A stretch of DNA of 64,000 nt from Monocercomonoides exilis (Eukaryota; Preaxostyla; Oxymonadida; Polymastigidae), in the NCBI GenBank assembly GCA_001643675.2, contig LSRY02000039.1, forward strand, positions 92,001 through 156,000, written 5' to 3'. The position numbers and the translations under genes were made by a program. The notes beneath the pieces are model-generated. The model ran no database searches. It had not been told where the DNA came from and worked only from the letters and a program-made list of their open reading frames with translations. This document shows, piece after piece, positions 33,314 through 43,948 of this stretch (positions are counted from its first letter, which is position 1; each line of letters starts with the position of its first letter).

Positions 33314-34835
33314 TCACAACGAATAAGGATTGCTAAATAGATCATCATCCTCATCTTCTCCTTCGCCCGGTTGCTCCATCTGCACGCGCGGAGGCTCATA
33401 GCTCACACCATCAGAAAGATCAGCACTTTGCTCACCATCTCCTTCAAGATCCCTGTCAGACGCAGTTGGAAGCTCGTCCAGCCCTCTCCGCTCTGCATCA
33501 GCAGCAGAGCCGTCTTTCCCGTGCTGCTCGTCGTCTTCATCAAAAGTCCGCCCTTCTTCTCCCATGTCAATGTCCATCTCCATTCCCATCCCTTCTCCAA
33601 CTGCCTCTCCAACTCCTTCCCCAACCCCCATCCCCATGCTCATGCGAATCCTTTCTTCTTCATCTTCCTCGTCCTTTGGACCTTGTTGCTCGACATCCTC
33701 TTCTTCTCCTCCTCCCATCGCTTCCTCGTCGCTCAGCTCTTCGTCTCCAACTGGAGCGAATGCATCGTCAAATTGATCTGGTAGGGGGAAAAAATGTGAG
33801 AAATAAAAATTTCATCATTAACATTTCAATCGTTTCAAAGATAATCAAAAAGAATAAAAGAAACAAAAAATTAAAATTGTTTCAAAATGTTAAAGCAAAT
33901 AGGGGGAAATAAATGAATGTATGAATGAATAATAAGTTTGCAATTTGCGCAAACCTCCGCTGTCTGCAAGTTGCGTTAGTGTGTTTAGAGAATTCTCTAA
34001 TTGCCTCTTCGTTTCAGTGTGTACTCTTCTGATATCTTTAGCTCGCGTTAGACGCTTAGGGTATGTCTGTCATTTGTCAAAATAATAATAATAATAATAA
34101 AATATTCATTATTAATGCATTTTCAAAAAATACGCCACAAAATATTAATAATCAAACGGCTGTCCATTCATAAGTATATATTGGAGGATAAGCTGGAAAG
34201 TATTTTGGAACACTTGGATGATGAGGATGAATTAATGAAATTACTGAACTTGGAAATTGATCAAATGGTGTTTGGTTCGAAGAATTAGAAGTAAGTTGTT
34301 GTGAAATGAAAGGGTACAGAAATGAATGAGGTGTTGTTTGTGAACTGAATTCTGGAAATGAAGTGGAAAGTGATATCTGGGGAAGAGCTGGAGAAAAGAG
34401 AATGCATTTGAAAATAAGGACACAATAGTAAATATACCAGCAGGAAAGACAAGGTCAGTTGAAATTGCTTTTGCACGAAATAGAATTAGATCACTAATTG
34501 TAATTCCTATTTCTTTAAAAGCTACAACAACATCCATGAGATTACTTTGCTGTCGAGAAGCAAAACTTGTCAATCTCGCAATGGTTCTTCCAAGAAATGA
34601 TAGGTCTTTTAAATATCATAAATTGTTTTAAAATTTTGAAAGCAATTATATTAAAAAAGTTTAACGAGAATATTTCACTTTAAAAGCAAAAAAAAATTAA
34701 ATATATACAATGTAGCCCAATCGCAGAAATAACATCTAAAGCCGATTTATCTATTTTTTCAAATCCTGCTCCTTGAGCAATTACAGCAATAACAACTCTT
34801 GTAAGTGATTCATTGAATAATTTCCTTTGGCTCAT
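33314..34835 (-). CDS. TAF8: TFIID subunit TAF8-like protein, five exons
   Basis: Exons 34835..34709, 34605..34438, 34387..34158, 34066..33955 and 33777..33314 join in phase to about 366 residues. Donors are GTATAT, GTATAT, GTTTGA and GTTTGC; introns are 103, 50, 91 and 177 bp. Residues 1-80 form a histone fold of the bromodomain-associated type: TRVVIAVIAQGAGFEKID, then ALDVISAIGLHYLSFLGRT, then QQSNLMDVVVAFKEIGI, which matches the TAF8/TAF3 pattern. Further on, VPKYFPAYPPIYTYEWT corresponds to the conserved TAF8 C-terminal motif (PPFPDPHTY), and TYPKRLTRAKDIRRVH fits the helix after it. The last 150 residues are acidic with Gly/Met-rich GEGVGEAVGEGMGMEM. In TFIID, TAF8 pairs with TAF10 and carries TAF2. 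The gene is divergent from fibrillarin. Confidence 0.8.
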
Positions 34836-34976
34836 TCACTTTAGCAGTATTATATCAATATTTGTTTGCTATTTTCAATAGTAATTCAATTTTTATTTAT
34901 TTTAGAAATAAAAATTAATTCTAATTTATTTATGTTATATGGGAGATATGCCATAATTGGAGTGAAAAATCATAAA
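34836..34976. promoter_or_regulatory. Shared divergent promoter of TAF8 and fibrillarin
   Basis: Only about 141 bp separate the two start codons. The interval is AT-rich (TATTATATCAATATT, TTTATTTTAGAAATAAAAA). I saw no named element with confidence. Regulation of both genes from this gap is inference. Confidence 0.5.
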
Positions 34977-36214
34977 ATGTCATCTCGTACGCTTCATATA
35001 ATTTTTTGGAATTATTCTTATGATTATTTATTTAATATGAATGCATATGATCTTTTGAAATTCAATATTTTTTTGAAACAGGCGGATCTTCTGGCTTTGG
35101 AGTCCAAAAGCCTAGCTTTGGTGGTGGAGGAGGCCGTGGTGGTAGTGGTGGCCGGGGAGGAGGATTTGGAGGAAGGGGAAGAGGTGGAAGCGGTGGAAGA
35201 GGAGGTGGGCGAGGAGGTGGGAGAGGGGCTCGAGGGGGACGTGGAGGAGGAAGAGGCGGAGGAAGAGGTGGAGCACGCGGAGGAGGAGGATCAAAAGTTA
35301 GAGTTGTTTCACATGAAAGATTTAAAGGAATTTATATAGCACGTGGAAAAGAAGATCAGCTTGTTACTAAAAACCTTCTTCCTGGTCAAACTGTTTATGG
35401 TGAAAAACGAATATCAGCAGACGTATGAAATTTTAGGAGTCAGCATTTATCTGATTTTGAAATATTATTTTTATAAAATTAAAGGATGTTGAAAATGCAG
35501 CGGCAGCGCCTGGTGACAAAGTTGAATATCGTGTTTGGAATCCTTATCGTTCAAAGCTTGGTGCAGCGATTATTGGAGGAATTGGAAATATTTTTATTGA
35601 ACCTGGTACAAAGTTACTATACCTTGGTGCAGCATCAGGAACAACTGTATCACATTGTTCGGATCTTGTTGGACCAGTTTGCCAAATTTCTTTTCAATTT
35701 GAATTTGAATTTATACATACGCTTTAATTTTTAACTATCTCTAACTTTTTGAAATACATCTGTAAACTTTGTTTTCTATTTTTCGAAAACTTTAATTTAG
35801 ACTGGTGTTGTGTATGCTGTGGAATTTGCACATCGTGTTGGACGTGATCTTCTTGGACTGGCACAAAAGAGAACAAACATTATTCCAATCATTGAAGATG
35901 CAAGGCATCCACACAAATATAGAATGATTGTTCCGGTTGTTGATACCATCTTTGCAGACGTTGCACAGCCAGATCAAGCGCGTATTGTTGATATTAATGC
36001 CCAATACTTTTTGAAGAATGGAGGACACTATGTGATATCAATTAAAGCATCATGCATTGATTCTGTATCACCAGCGCCAGTTGTATTTGAGAGAGAAAGA
36101 AAAGAACTTGCAAAAAGAGGTCTTAAACCTCTTGAACAACTCACTTTGGAACCTTATGAAAGAGATCATGCTGTTGTTGTGGGAGTTTATAGACCAGAAA
36201 AAAGAGAAGTGTAA
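34977..36214 (+). CDS. FBL: Fibrillarin, four exons
   Basis: Exons 34977-34986, 35082-35422, 35485-35676 and 35801-36214 give about 318 residues, the usual fibrillarin length. The first coding exon is only 10 nt; splicing gives [18 protein letters not shown]. The N-terminus is a long GAR (RGG) domain. The methyltransferase fold follows: [18 protein letters not shown], then [15 protein letters not shown], the SAM-binding [63 protein letters not shown] and [10 protein letters not shown]. It is the 2'-O-methyltransferase of C/D-box snoRNPs in the nucleolus, acting on rRNA, and also methylates a histone H2A glutamine in other eukaryotes. It ends at TAA directly after the expected [12 protein letters not shown], evidence for the standard code. 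Confidence 0.95.
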
Positions 36215-36369
36215 ATAAAAGGCATAGTCTTTCAAATAGCACATTCACAGAAAAATCCTTAGCTTATCTTTTCTTCTTTCTCACTTCATTTAATGCAAAA
36301 TATAAATGAAAAAAATCTTATAAGAAACGAAATGTTGTATAATCGTAAAAGTTTAGTTAAAATACGAGC

Positions 36370-36915
36370 TTATTCATCATTTGTCCTCGTCTTCTGTGAA
36401 GATTAAAGAAGAAAATAAAAAATTTACACAATTATAAATTTGTTATTACGAAAATAACAAACCACTTAATATTACCCAAACATGCTCATCTTCCTGCAGA
36501 ATATCCTTTATGATTCCATTCAGGTCTAACACCTCTCCACTATCTCGCTTTAAGCCTCTTAAAAGAAAATAGAAATTCTAAATTTGTACAACAAGCAAAC
36601 CTTGGAACTCCAAGATCTATTCCCGATGAAGAATCGAAACGAGCAACTGTTTTTTGCACGGACAGAAAAAAAGACAACAATTTTTAAAATTAGTATTTAC
36701 TTATAATTATCAAACGTCCAACATCTATAACATCAAATTAAAAGCGCAACAGCAAATTACAGTTAAAAATGAACGACAAGATTTTATTAAAGTGTAATTT
36801 TTTTCCAATAATCTTAAAAATAATGTGAAAAACCTCCAAGCCAGCGGATTGATTGGGTTCCTGGTCCACACTGGACAAGAATAACTTTATCGCGAACATG
36901 AACAAAAATTTTCAT
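36370..36915 (-). CDS. Small Par3/HAL-N-terminal-like protein with a 9-nt microexon
   Basis: Exons 36915..36834, 36724..36716, 36646..36601, 36557..36476 and 36393..36370 splice to an 80-residue product. The second exon is 9 nt, flanked by TTATAG and GTTTGA, and restores RWLGDVGLARFD across the join. The pattern (MKIFVHVRDKVILVQCG, then TQSIRWL, ARFDSSSGIDLGVP, and GEVLDLNGIIKDILQED) resembles the ubiquitin-like N-terminal oligomerisation domain of Par-3, here as a stand-alone protein. Such a domain may polymerise or serve as an adaptor. The last donor could instead be the GTTTG a few bases earlier, which would remove two residues. It lies 3' to 3' with fibrillarin, about 155 bp away. Confidence 0.65.
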
Positions 36916-37301
36916 TTGTAATAATACAGCAGAACGGATAGATGTGGAAAATTGAAATAAAAAAATTTTTTATTTGTTTAGTAAAATCACACCCATAAGA
37001 TTGTTGGAGTGATAATAAATAAATCTTGATTTCATTCTAAGCTCAAACAATATGTTAAACTATTAATTTGCATTTAAAAAAAATTCTGTATATTGAAACA
37101 TATAATGCATGGTGTTATGAAAGCAATAAATAAAAAAAAAATACTATGAAAAATGCACAGAAGCTTGATATATGACAACATAAATTGAAAATTTTATAAC
37201 GAAATACTTATGAAATTTTGTAATAAAAAAATGATGTGAGAAAAATCCAAAAATACTATTATAAAACAAAAAAGAAAAATATAACAAAGTTCGATTTTTG
37301 A
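36916..37301. other. AT-rich spacer, nothing seen
   Basis: No open frame or RNA-like structure noticed. Confidence 0.5.
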
Positions 37302-38449
37302 TTACTTTTCATAAAGAAGTTGCCCATCATCATCTTGAACAGCCAATTTTGTGCTTTGATATGCGTTACAAAGGTTGCCAATAGTTGAAGATGTAAGGGA
37401 TGATTCAGAATACAGTTCGTGAGGTTGAACAAGTGCTGAAGACACAGATGCTCTGGTAGGCTTTGGAATAACAGAAAATTGTAATGGATTTTCTGCGAGT
37501 GTAGAAATAAATATATCGTTATTCTCTTCGCTTTTGGATTGAGAAGAAGTGGTAGAAGAAGAAGAAGACTTTAAAACAGAATCTGCTTTGGTTGCATCAA
37601 TTTGGTTCGAGGAATTGTTAAAAGTAAAAGAAGAACCAAGATGTGTGCGAAACGAATTTATCCATCTTTGAATACAGCAATTAGGATTTGTATAATTTAA
37701 AGCAAAAGAACGAATGTTATTATTTATTTCTGAATCTGGTAATGATGATACGTATCGATTCAATTTACTAATATCAGGTGTTGCGTCAGCAACGTCCAAA
37801 AGATTTTGAACTTCTGGTAATCTATCTGCCGAATTAAAGTAATTCGATTTATCCTCTTCCAAAAGTTTGATGGTTGTTACTACATGAAAAAAATTTTAAA
37901 AGGAAAACAACTATCCAGAAAAAAAAAATAAAATAAAATAAAATAACAATACCATGGCAATGACTTAATCCATAAAAACTACTTCGAAATATTGATTCTT
38001 CGTAAAATGGAATTTCTTCGCGAAGACCTGAAAGTCGAAAATCAGCTGAATCAATAAATCGTGTAATATGATTGATTTTTTCATTAATTGAATTGCATGC
38101 TGAATCCTAAAAAAGGAAGGTGAATAAAAAAAAGTCATGCTAAATGTTAATTGTTCAAACAAAAGTTTCAGCAAGTTTCCGTGTTTGAGATAAAATTGAT
38201 TGAAGTTCTGTTGTGATTATTGCCTGGTGTACTGTAGCATCAACACTTTTTTCTTCATTTGTTATTTTGTCAATAAATTCATATCCAATTTCTGAAGGTC
38301 CTTGATGAACTGAGACTGTTGACAATGATGTCATATCTTTTTGTTTTCTTAGGTCAGTAAATAAATTAAGTGAGAGATCAAAGATACAAATATAATTTGA
38401 TTCAAACGCAATGAATGACTCTGTCGCTAAAGCATATGTTACAAAATGG
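37302..38449 (-). CDS. Hypothetical helical protein, at least three exons
   Basis: Three exons join in phase: 38449..38161, 38106..37953 and 37879..37302 (introns 54 and 73 bp; donors GTTTGA and GTATTG). The first begins after an acceptor (TTTCTTTTAG), so an upstream exon or non-coding leader should exist. The first internal Met is near 38336. The product is about 339 residues: helical at first (HQAIITTELQSILSQTRKLA, then SACNSINEKINHITRFID), then a Ser-rich segment SSSSSTTSSQSKSEE and a C-terminus ending LLYEK before TAA. There is no signal peptide or membrane segment. The amphipathic helices could fit a coiled-coil or tethering-complex subunit, but I do not recognise a family. Its 5' end overlaps the opposite-strand gene by a few bases. 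Confidence 0.6.
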
Positions 38450-39352
38450 CTAAAAGAAAAAGGCAAAGATTTTTTGTGTGTTACTTTTCTTTTTTTCGAT
38501 ATTGCAAGTTAAAGACCAAATTTTTTAGAGATTATGAAATAAAAGTCCAACAAAAAGTTTCAGTATCACCAACTCAACACTGTTATATGGTTAAGTATAT
38601 CCCTAAATCGGAAAGTGGTGAAACAGAAGAAGACGCAAAATGTTTTCCAAATTTGTTATTTAAACAAAATGATATTAAACAATTCGTGTGATTTGGTTAT
38701 AAGTGCTATCATATTCTCTTGTAATAGATCCCGAAGATGGAGTAGTGGAAGTTCTTCCTTATATTGATGAAAGTGAATTAGAGAAGGAAATAAGTATTTC
38801 TAAACTTTTAAATATGTTGACTTTTATTGAATTAATTTTCAAGAAAAAGTGGAAGCCGAAGAGAAGCCTGAAGAGAAATTTGATGCAGCCATTGAAATGA
38901 AAGAAAATGAAATTGAAGATGCAGCGTCTCATCCGATGGAAACAAATGAAATTGATTTCTCAATGATGGATGATGAAGAACTTGACAGAATACTCGAAAA
39001 AAAGATAGGAAGAATGACGGAAGATGAAAAGGTTTTTATTTAGTATTCTATTTTTTAACTTTGAAATCATGATTTTCATGTTTTTATTTAATTTTTATTT
39101 TATTTTTTTTTTTTTGTTTGTTTTGTTTTTATAAGAGAAAAATTGCTTCAGATGATACGTTTCTGAATGAAGAAAGTAAGATGATGGAAGACCTTGATAA
39201 AATGCTTTCTTCAATAGAAGAAAGATTTGAAAAGGTTCAATATTTTTTCATTTATTATTTTAGCATTCATGTTTCTTAAAATTTTTTTATTAAATACAAT
39301 TCAGCTAACATCCGGAAAAGTGAAAGCAAATTCATCACATTCAACAAAATGA
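38446..39352 (+). CDS. Hypothetical acidic protein, six exons
   Basis: Proposed exons 38446-38477, 38529-38641, 38704-38793, 38844-39031, 39136-39234 and 39305-39352 give about 189 residues ending in TGA. Donors are GTGTTA, GTTTTC, GTATTT, GTTTTT and GTTCAA. The product starts with a basic patch (MAKRKRQRFF), then YMVKYIPKSESGETEEDAK, LVIDPEDGVVEVLPYIDE, and acidic helices (FSMMDDEELDRILEKKI; MMEDLDKMLSSIEERF). I do not recognise the family. The first intron is the least certain. The later exons are supported by unbroken phase and composition. The start codon sits within four bases of the antisense gene's acceptor. Confidence 0.6.
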
Positions 39353-39465
39353 ATATGCATGTGCTAAATCTTTAATTGCAACTTCACGTCATGCTCATTT
39401 CAGTTTTTGTTCACTCATATTTTTATTTATTTGATCAAAAAAACATTTTTTCATTAATAAAAAAT

Positions 39466-39538
39466 TGGAGATGCCGGGCTTTGATCCCAGTGCCTCTCGC
39501 ATGCTAAGCGAACGATCTACCAATTGATCTACATCCCC
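39466..39538 (-). tRNA. tRNA-Ala (anticodon AGC)
   Basis: The 73-nt cloverleaf has acceptor stem GGGGATG/CATCTCC with discriminator A, D arm GATC..GATC, anticodon loop TTAGCAT read as AGC, and T arm with loop ATCAAAG closing on CCGGC. No intron. Confidence 0.93.
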
Positions 39539-39711
39539 ATGATGGTTTAAAACTTTTTTGATAAGTATTTGGAATTTTTGTTTAAGATGCGCTATTAAAT
39601 TTTTGAATGTTTTTATCAAGTGATCGTTTTATTGTAAAAATGGATTCAGTATTTTTTTCCACTTTTTATTTCACAATAGGAATTTTTCCCTTTTTATGGT
39701 TATTATTAAGC

Positions 39712-42363
39712 ATCTGCGTCACATGCCTTTTAACGTAAACATTTTTGAAGTGACGTAACTTGACAGAGAATTTTTTATTTCCTTATTTATTAAATACTTC
39801 TTTTGCCAGAAATAAAAATTACAAAAATTTATTGATGTGTTATAAAAATTGAAGAAATATGATTAAGAGTTTCACAATATTAATTTTAATTTATTTGAAA
39901 TTCATTTTCATATTTTATTTGCACAATGGGTTGTGTCGTGATTATTTTTTGTGGTATAAATATCACGGCACTAACGTCACCACCTGACACTGACGTAATA
40001 TAAATTAATTGTTTATTTTTTTCAAAAATTTGTGTTTTTTCAAATGCAAAATATTCTTTTATAAAGTTTAAAACTGTTCAAAGTCAAACAATTATTGTTT
40101 GAATATGATTTTTTTATATGTGGTTCATTCTTTTTGATTTCATATTTTTTCTAACAATAATTTCGAATAAAAAATTTGACGTAACTTTTTAGAAATCATT
40201 TTTGCATTTTGTTCAAAATCTTAAATGCATTTCTCTGTCTTTCTATGACAACGTGCATTTGAAAGACAATTAATTGAAAGCATGAAACGCTAATTTGTAA
40301 ATTCTTTTGCAAATAACTGCGAATTAGAAAATTACACATTCTCCGAAATAATATATGATTTCATAAACAATCACCCATATATATTTTTTATATATTTTTT
40401 TTCTAATTCATTTGGATTATAAGAGCTGGTTTTTCACAAAAACGCACAGCAAACGAACGAGATGCTTATCAAAACATAAACAGTTGTTGAATTTTGGAGC
40501 CTGAGCGTCAGAAGAAGTTGGCTGTTCGGGGGAAGGAGGTGTTTGCATCTTCTACAGCAAATGGCATGATAGAGCTGCGGACGTGTGGGACGCTGGTGGT
40601 TGTGGAGGATAATCTGGACAACGAAGCGGAGAAGGTTTATCATGTGGAAGAGTGTCCTCTGATATTAACGAATGGAAGCTGAAAGCCAGGGATGCGAAAA
40701 AAGTTGATGTTGATGATTGAGGAGTGCGTGATGAGGTGGGCAGAACAGAGCAAGAGCGAGCCGTATGCGATCCTGGGCCGAGAGGGCGTGTGAAGGGGAA
40801 GAGTGCAGGGTGCAACATGTGAATCCTTTCTTCCAGTGCAGAGCTGTAAGGTAGATCAGTGGGAAAAAGAAGCATCTGTAATTCGTGTGGAGAGAGCTGT
40901 GCAGTACTGTCTGCACTTCCCAATACTTGCGTGCGGGTCCAATAGAGGAGAACGGATTGTGACACTATGTTTTGATATAACAGGGCAGATCACCTAGCTG
41001 CGGGGGAATGGGAGGTTCGGGCGGGAGGTGGTGGAGAAGAGAGGTGTGGAAGAGGAGGTGGAGGAGGGGGGATGAGGTGAAGGTGAAGAAGGGAGAGAAG
41101 TGGAGGAGGAAGAGGAAGAGGAAGGTTCAACGCCACAGGAGCGATAATGTTGGAGGGGAAAAATGAAGGGGCAGGTGGGAGGCAGATCTGCTTGAGCTGT
41201 GTTGGTGGCCAATCATCCTGTTTATTGAGATGAGTACAGTGGGTGTGATTGTGGTGGTGATGAATGCAGGGTGCAGTGCAGCGACTTGTGGAGTCTGGGG
41301 AAAACGTTCTGGGGCAAAACCGACAGATGCAGGAGTGGGAGCTTTAGTGGATGCAATTGTGCGGTGCAGAGGGGGCAGAGTGAGTGATGCTGATGAGTGC
41401 TCTGGTACTGAACAAGGAGGCAGCAGTGACAGAGTGGAAGAGCAAAGCGGAGAGAGAAGGTGTTGAAGGCAGAGATGGAGAAGAAGGCGGTAAGGAAGCA
41501 AAGGAGATTCACGATGGAAATGAAAGAAAAAAGGAAGGAGGAAGAAAAGGTGAGGAAAAATATCAAAGCAATGAGAAAGAAGGAAGTGATGAAGAAAAAA
41601 GGGAGAGGATGAAAGGTCAGAAGAGAGAGGAGATAGAGGTGGAGGGGGGAGGAGAGGAGAAGGGAAAGAAAAAGTGGAAGATAAAGCGGAGGAAGCGGAA
41701 GCAGAAGTGGAAGATGAAGAGGAAGGAGTGGAAGAAACAGAGTGAGGGTTGCTAGGATATCTGCTGTGTCTGTGGTTTTTTTTTGAAGCATATTAATTAA
41801 TAACAGTTATTGTTCATACTCATGGATGATAATTCTTCGGAGTCTGTTATTTTCATCATAATATATAAAATGATTTTTTGTTAAATTAAACTATTGTTAA
41901 TAAAAAAGAAGAAATTTTGTTTTGTTAATATTATGAAAAAACAATATTGAAATCATGAAAATTGCATCAAATATAGAAGAAACTTGTTTACAATAAAAAA
42001 TCACGAAAACTATTTGCATCTTAAAATTGAATTTTTATTACTATTTGAAACAGAAAATCTATCTTCAAAAACATTCACAAATAAATTGTTTGAATATGAG
42101 AGGTGCATGATGTGAATTTTCTCAAAGAGGAAAAATAAAATCGAAATGAAGAAATATTCAAATAAGTTTTGGTGATGAAAATTGATATTTTTAATTTATT
42201 TTGTTGAATTCTTAAATATCGGAAATCTTCAATTTGGATTGAATTATAATTTAAAAAAAGTTTATTTCTGACAAAAAAAAAATGAAAAAAAAAAAAATTA
42301 AAACAAAATAGAAGTGACTTTCACTGACTGATGTAAGGTCACTATTTTCGATGTGACGCAGAT
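39712..42363. mobile_element. Candidate 2.6-kb TIR element around a GC-rich segment
   Basis: ATCTGCGTCACAT at 39712-39724 is the exact reverse complement of 42351-42363. Near both ends the words TGACGTAA, AACGTCACC, GTGAC and GTCAC recur (39750, 39974, 39992, 40180, 42314, 42337), like subterminal transposase sites. The middle (40440-41760) is clearly richer in G and C, with E/K-rich coding-like frames, unlike the flanks. No transposase was found, so it would be non-autonomous. No target duplication was recognised, so the boundaries are tentative. Confidence 0.4.
40490..41755 (+). pseudogene. GC-rich coding-like island, broken frames
   Basis: Plus-strand frames read like real protein in pieces: EVFASSTANGMIELRTCG (40530-40680), QWEKEASVIRVERAVQYC (40857-40915) and a Lys/Glu helix LKAEMEKKAVRKQRRFTMEM (41465-41530). 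They lie in different frames and are separated by stops. No splice pattern that joins them was found. It looks like a decayed or captured gene fragment of unknown function. Confidence 0.35.
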
Positions 42364-43288
42364 ATTTCGTGAGCAAGCAAAAACAAATAAGTGTCAACAA
42401 CAAAAAAGTTCAATCAACTGGATGACCCTTTTCAAGTCATCCAGAATTTATAATTCTAATTCCAATGAATGAAAACCTTACAGGTTGATTTAAAAATTTC
42501 ATGAATTAAAGAAAAATTCAAAAACACTGAGAAGAACATAATTCAAATGTGAAAAAATCTTCCCATCTGGGACAGTATTTCGCTCTTTCTGACTTTTGTT
42601 CCACCCATAATATTACGCCTAATGAATAGAATTGAAATAACAAATAATTGAAAAGAATCAATTGATAAATCATAAAGAAAATCGAAAAAGCAAATACAAT
42701 AATAATAAAATAAAAATTGAAAATGAAAAATTATAGAAAAAAAATTTTGATCATAAAAAAAACAATTAATTGTGATGATAAATTTTTTGGTATATTCACT
42801 TAGTTTTGATATTATGTGAAATTATTCACATGTATTTTTTTATACAATTCATTTTAAGTTAGTCTACTGGGAAACTGAATCTGGACCCAAGGCCTGCAAA
42901 TTTTTATCCAAAAAAGATTTGAATAAAAATAGGAAGGATTCGGTTTAGTCCTCAAACTGAAAAAAACAGTTATCATGCAAAAGCAAGACTTTAAAAAATG
43001 GACTTTTTAAAAAAAAAGTTATAAATATGGGTGATTGTTTTTGAAATCATAATTTTTTTAGGGGAGTTGATTTTTCAAAAGTTGGTTGTCATTGGGATGA
43101 GATAATGAATTCAAACAATTTATTTTTTACAAATTTTCATCAAATATATGAATCTGCTAAAATAAAGAATAATATGTTTTGAATATGCCTTTTCACTTTT
43201 CAACGAAAAAATAAAATTTTTTCAAGTGAAATTTTTGTATCGAAAATTTTGACAGAGAAAATATGGTTTCAAAAATAATTCCCCATAT
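42364..43288. other. AT-rich intergenic stretch
   Basis: Nothing recognisable. No open frame above 60 codons. Confidence 0.5.
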
Positions 43289-43524
43289 TTAGAAATCTTC
43301 CTCCATTGTGGAGTTGCTGTCAATTGCTGAATTTGAATTAATAAAAAAATCAGACAAATTTGAAGTATTATTTTGACCTTCAGAGTTATCTTAATTAAAA
43401 GAATTGAAATGTGAATAATTATTTATGGTTTGAAAATGAATAGAGCAATTCTTTGGAGAAATGATTATTTCTTGCAAACCTAACATACCTGATTCGCTTT
43501 CAATGGAGCAGTTTGAATCTTCAC
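43289..43524 (-). CDS. Last two exons of an unidentified Ser/Asp-rich protein
   Basis: Exon 43524..43489 (GEDSNCSIESES, acceptor TTTAATAG, donor GTATGT) joins in phase to 43389..43289 (DNSEGQNNTSNLSDFFINS, ending EEDF and TAA). The acidic, Ser/Asn-rich style and matching phase support a real 3' end. The upstream exons, probably around 43570-43820 on the same strand, could not be joined without a stop, so the gene may be incomplete or broken. It lies just outside the left end of the decayed pogo-like element. No family recognised. Confidence 0.35.
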
Positions 43525-43948
43525 CTATTAAAGAGTCATCAGAAAAAAAGAATTATTAAATAATGTTGAATCATAATGAAAAGCTTACAAATAATTCATT
43601 CTATCCTTTCTTGTTTTCTTCACGCTTTTTCCTGTCCTTTTATCCATTTTAATTTAAGAAGAATTTTCGGTCTTTCCATTACCCAAATAAACTTTCCTTT
43701 CCTTTTCGGTTTTTCTTTTTCTTTCTCTATAATTTATTTCTCCTTAATTCTGAGAATCAATACTGCTTTAAGGAGAAGACTATATTTTTCCATTTTTCTT
43801 TGTGAAAAATAAAAATTTTTTCATTCCAGAGATGATTAATTCACCCCAGATATTGTTTGCTTCTATTTCGTTTCTTTCAGATTTATTTTGATTTATCAAA
43901 TTTTAAACTAAAATAAAGATTTTTGTTTATTGGAAAAAATAATGTTTT

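Noticed and set aside
34866-35339. 157-codon plus-strand frame ending in acidic residues
   Set aside because: It reads the RGG-coding exon of fibrillarin in the wrong frame and runs through its first intron.
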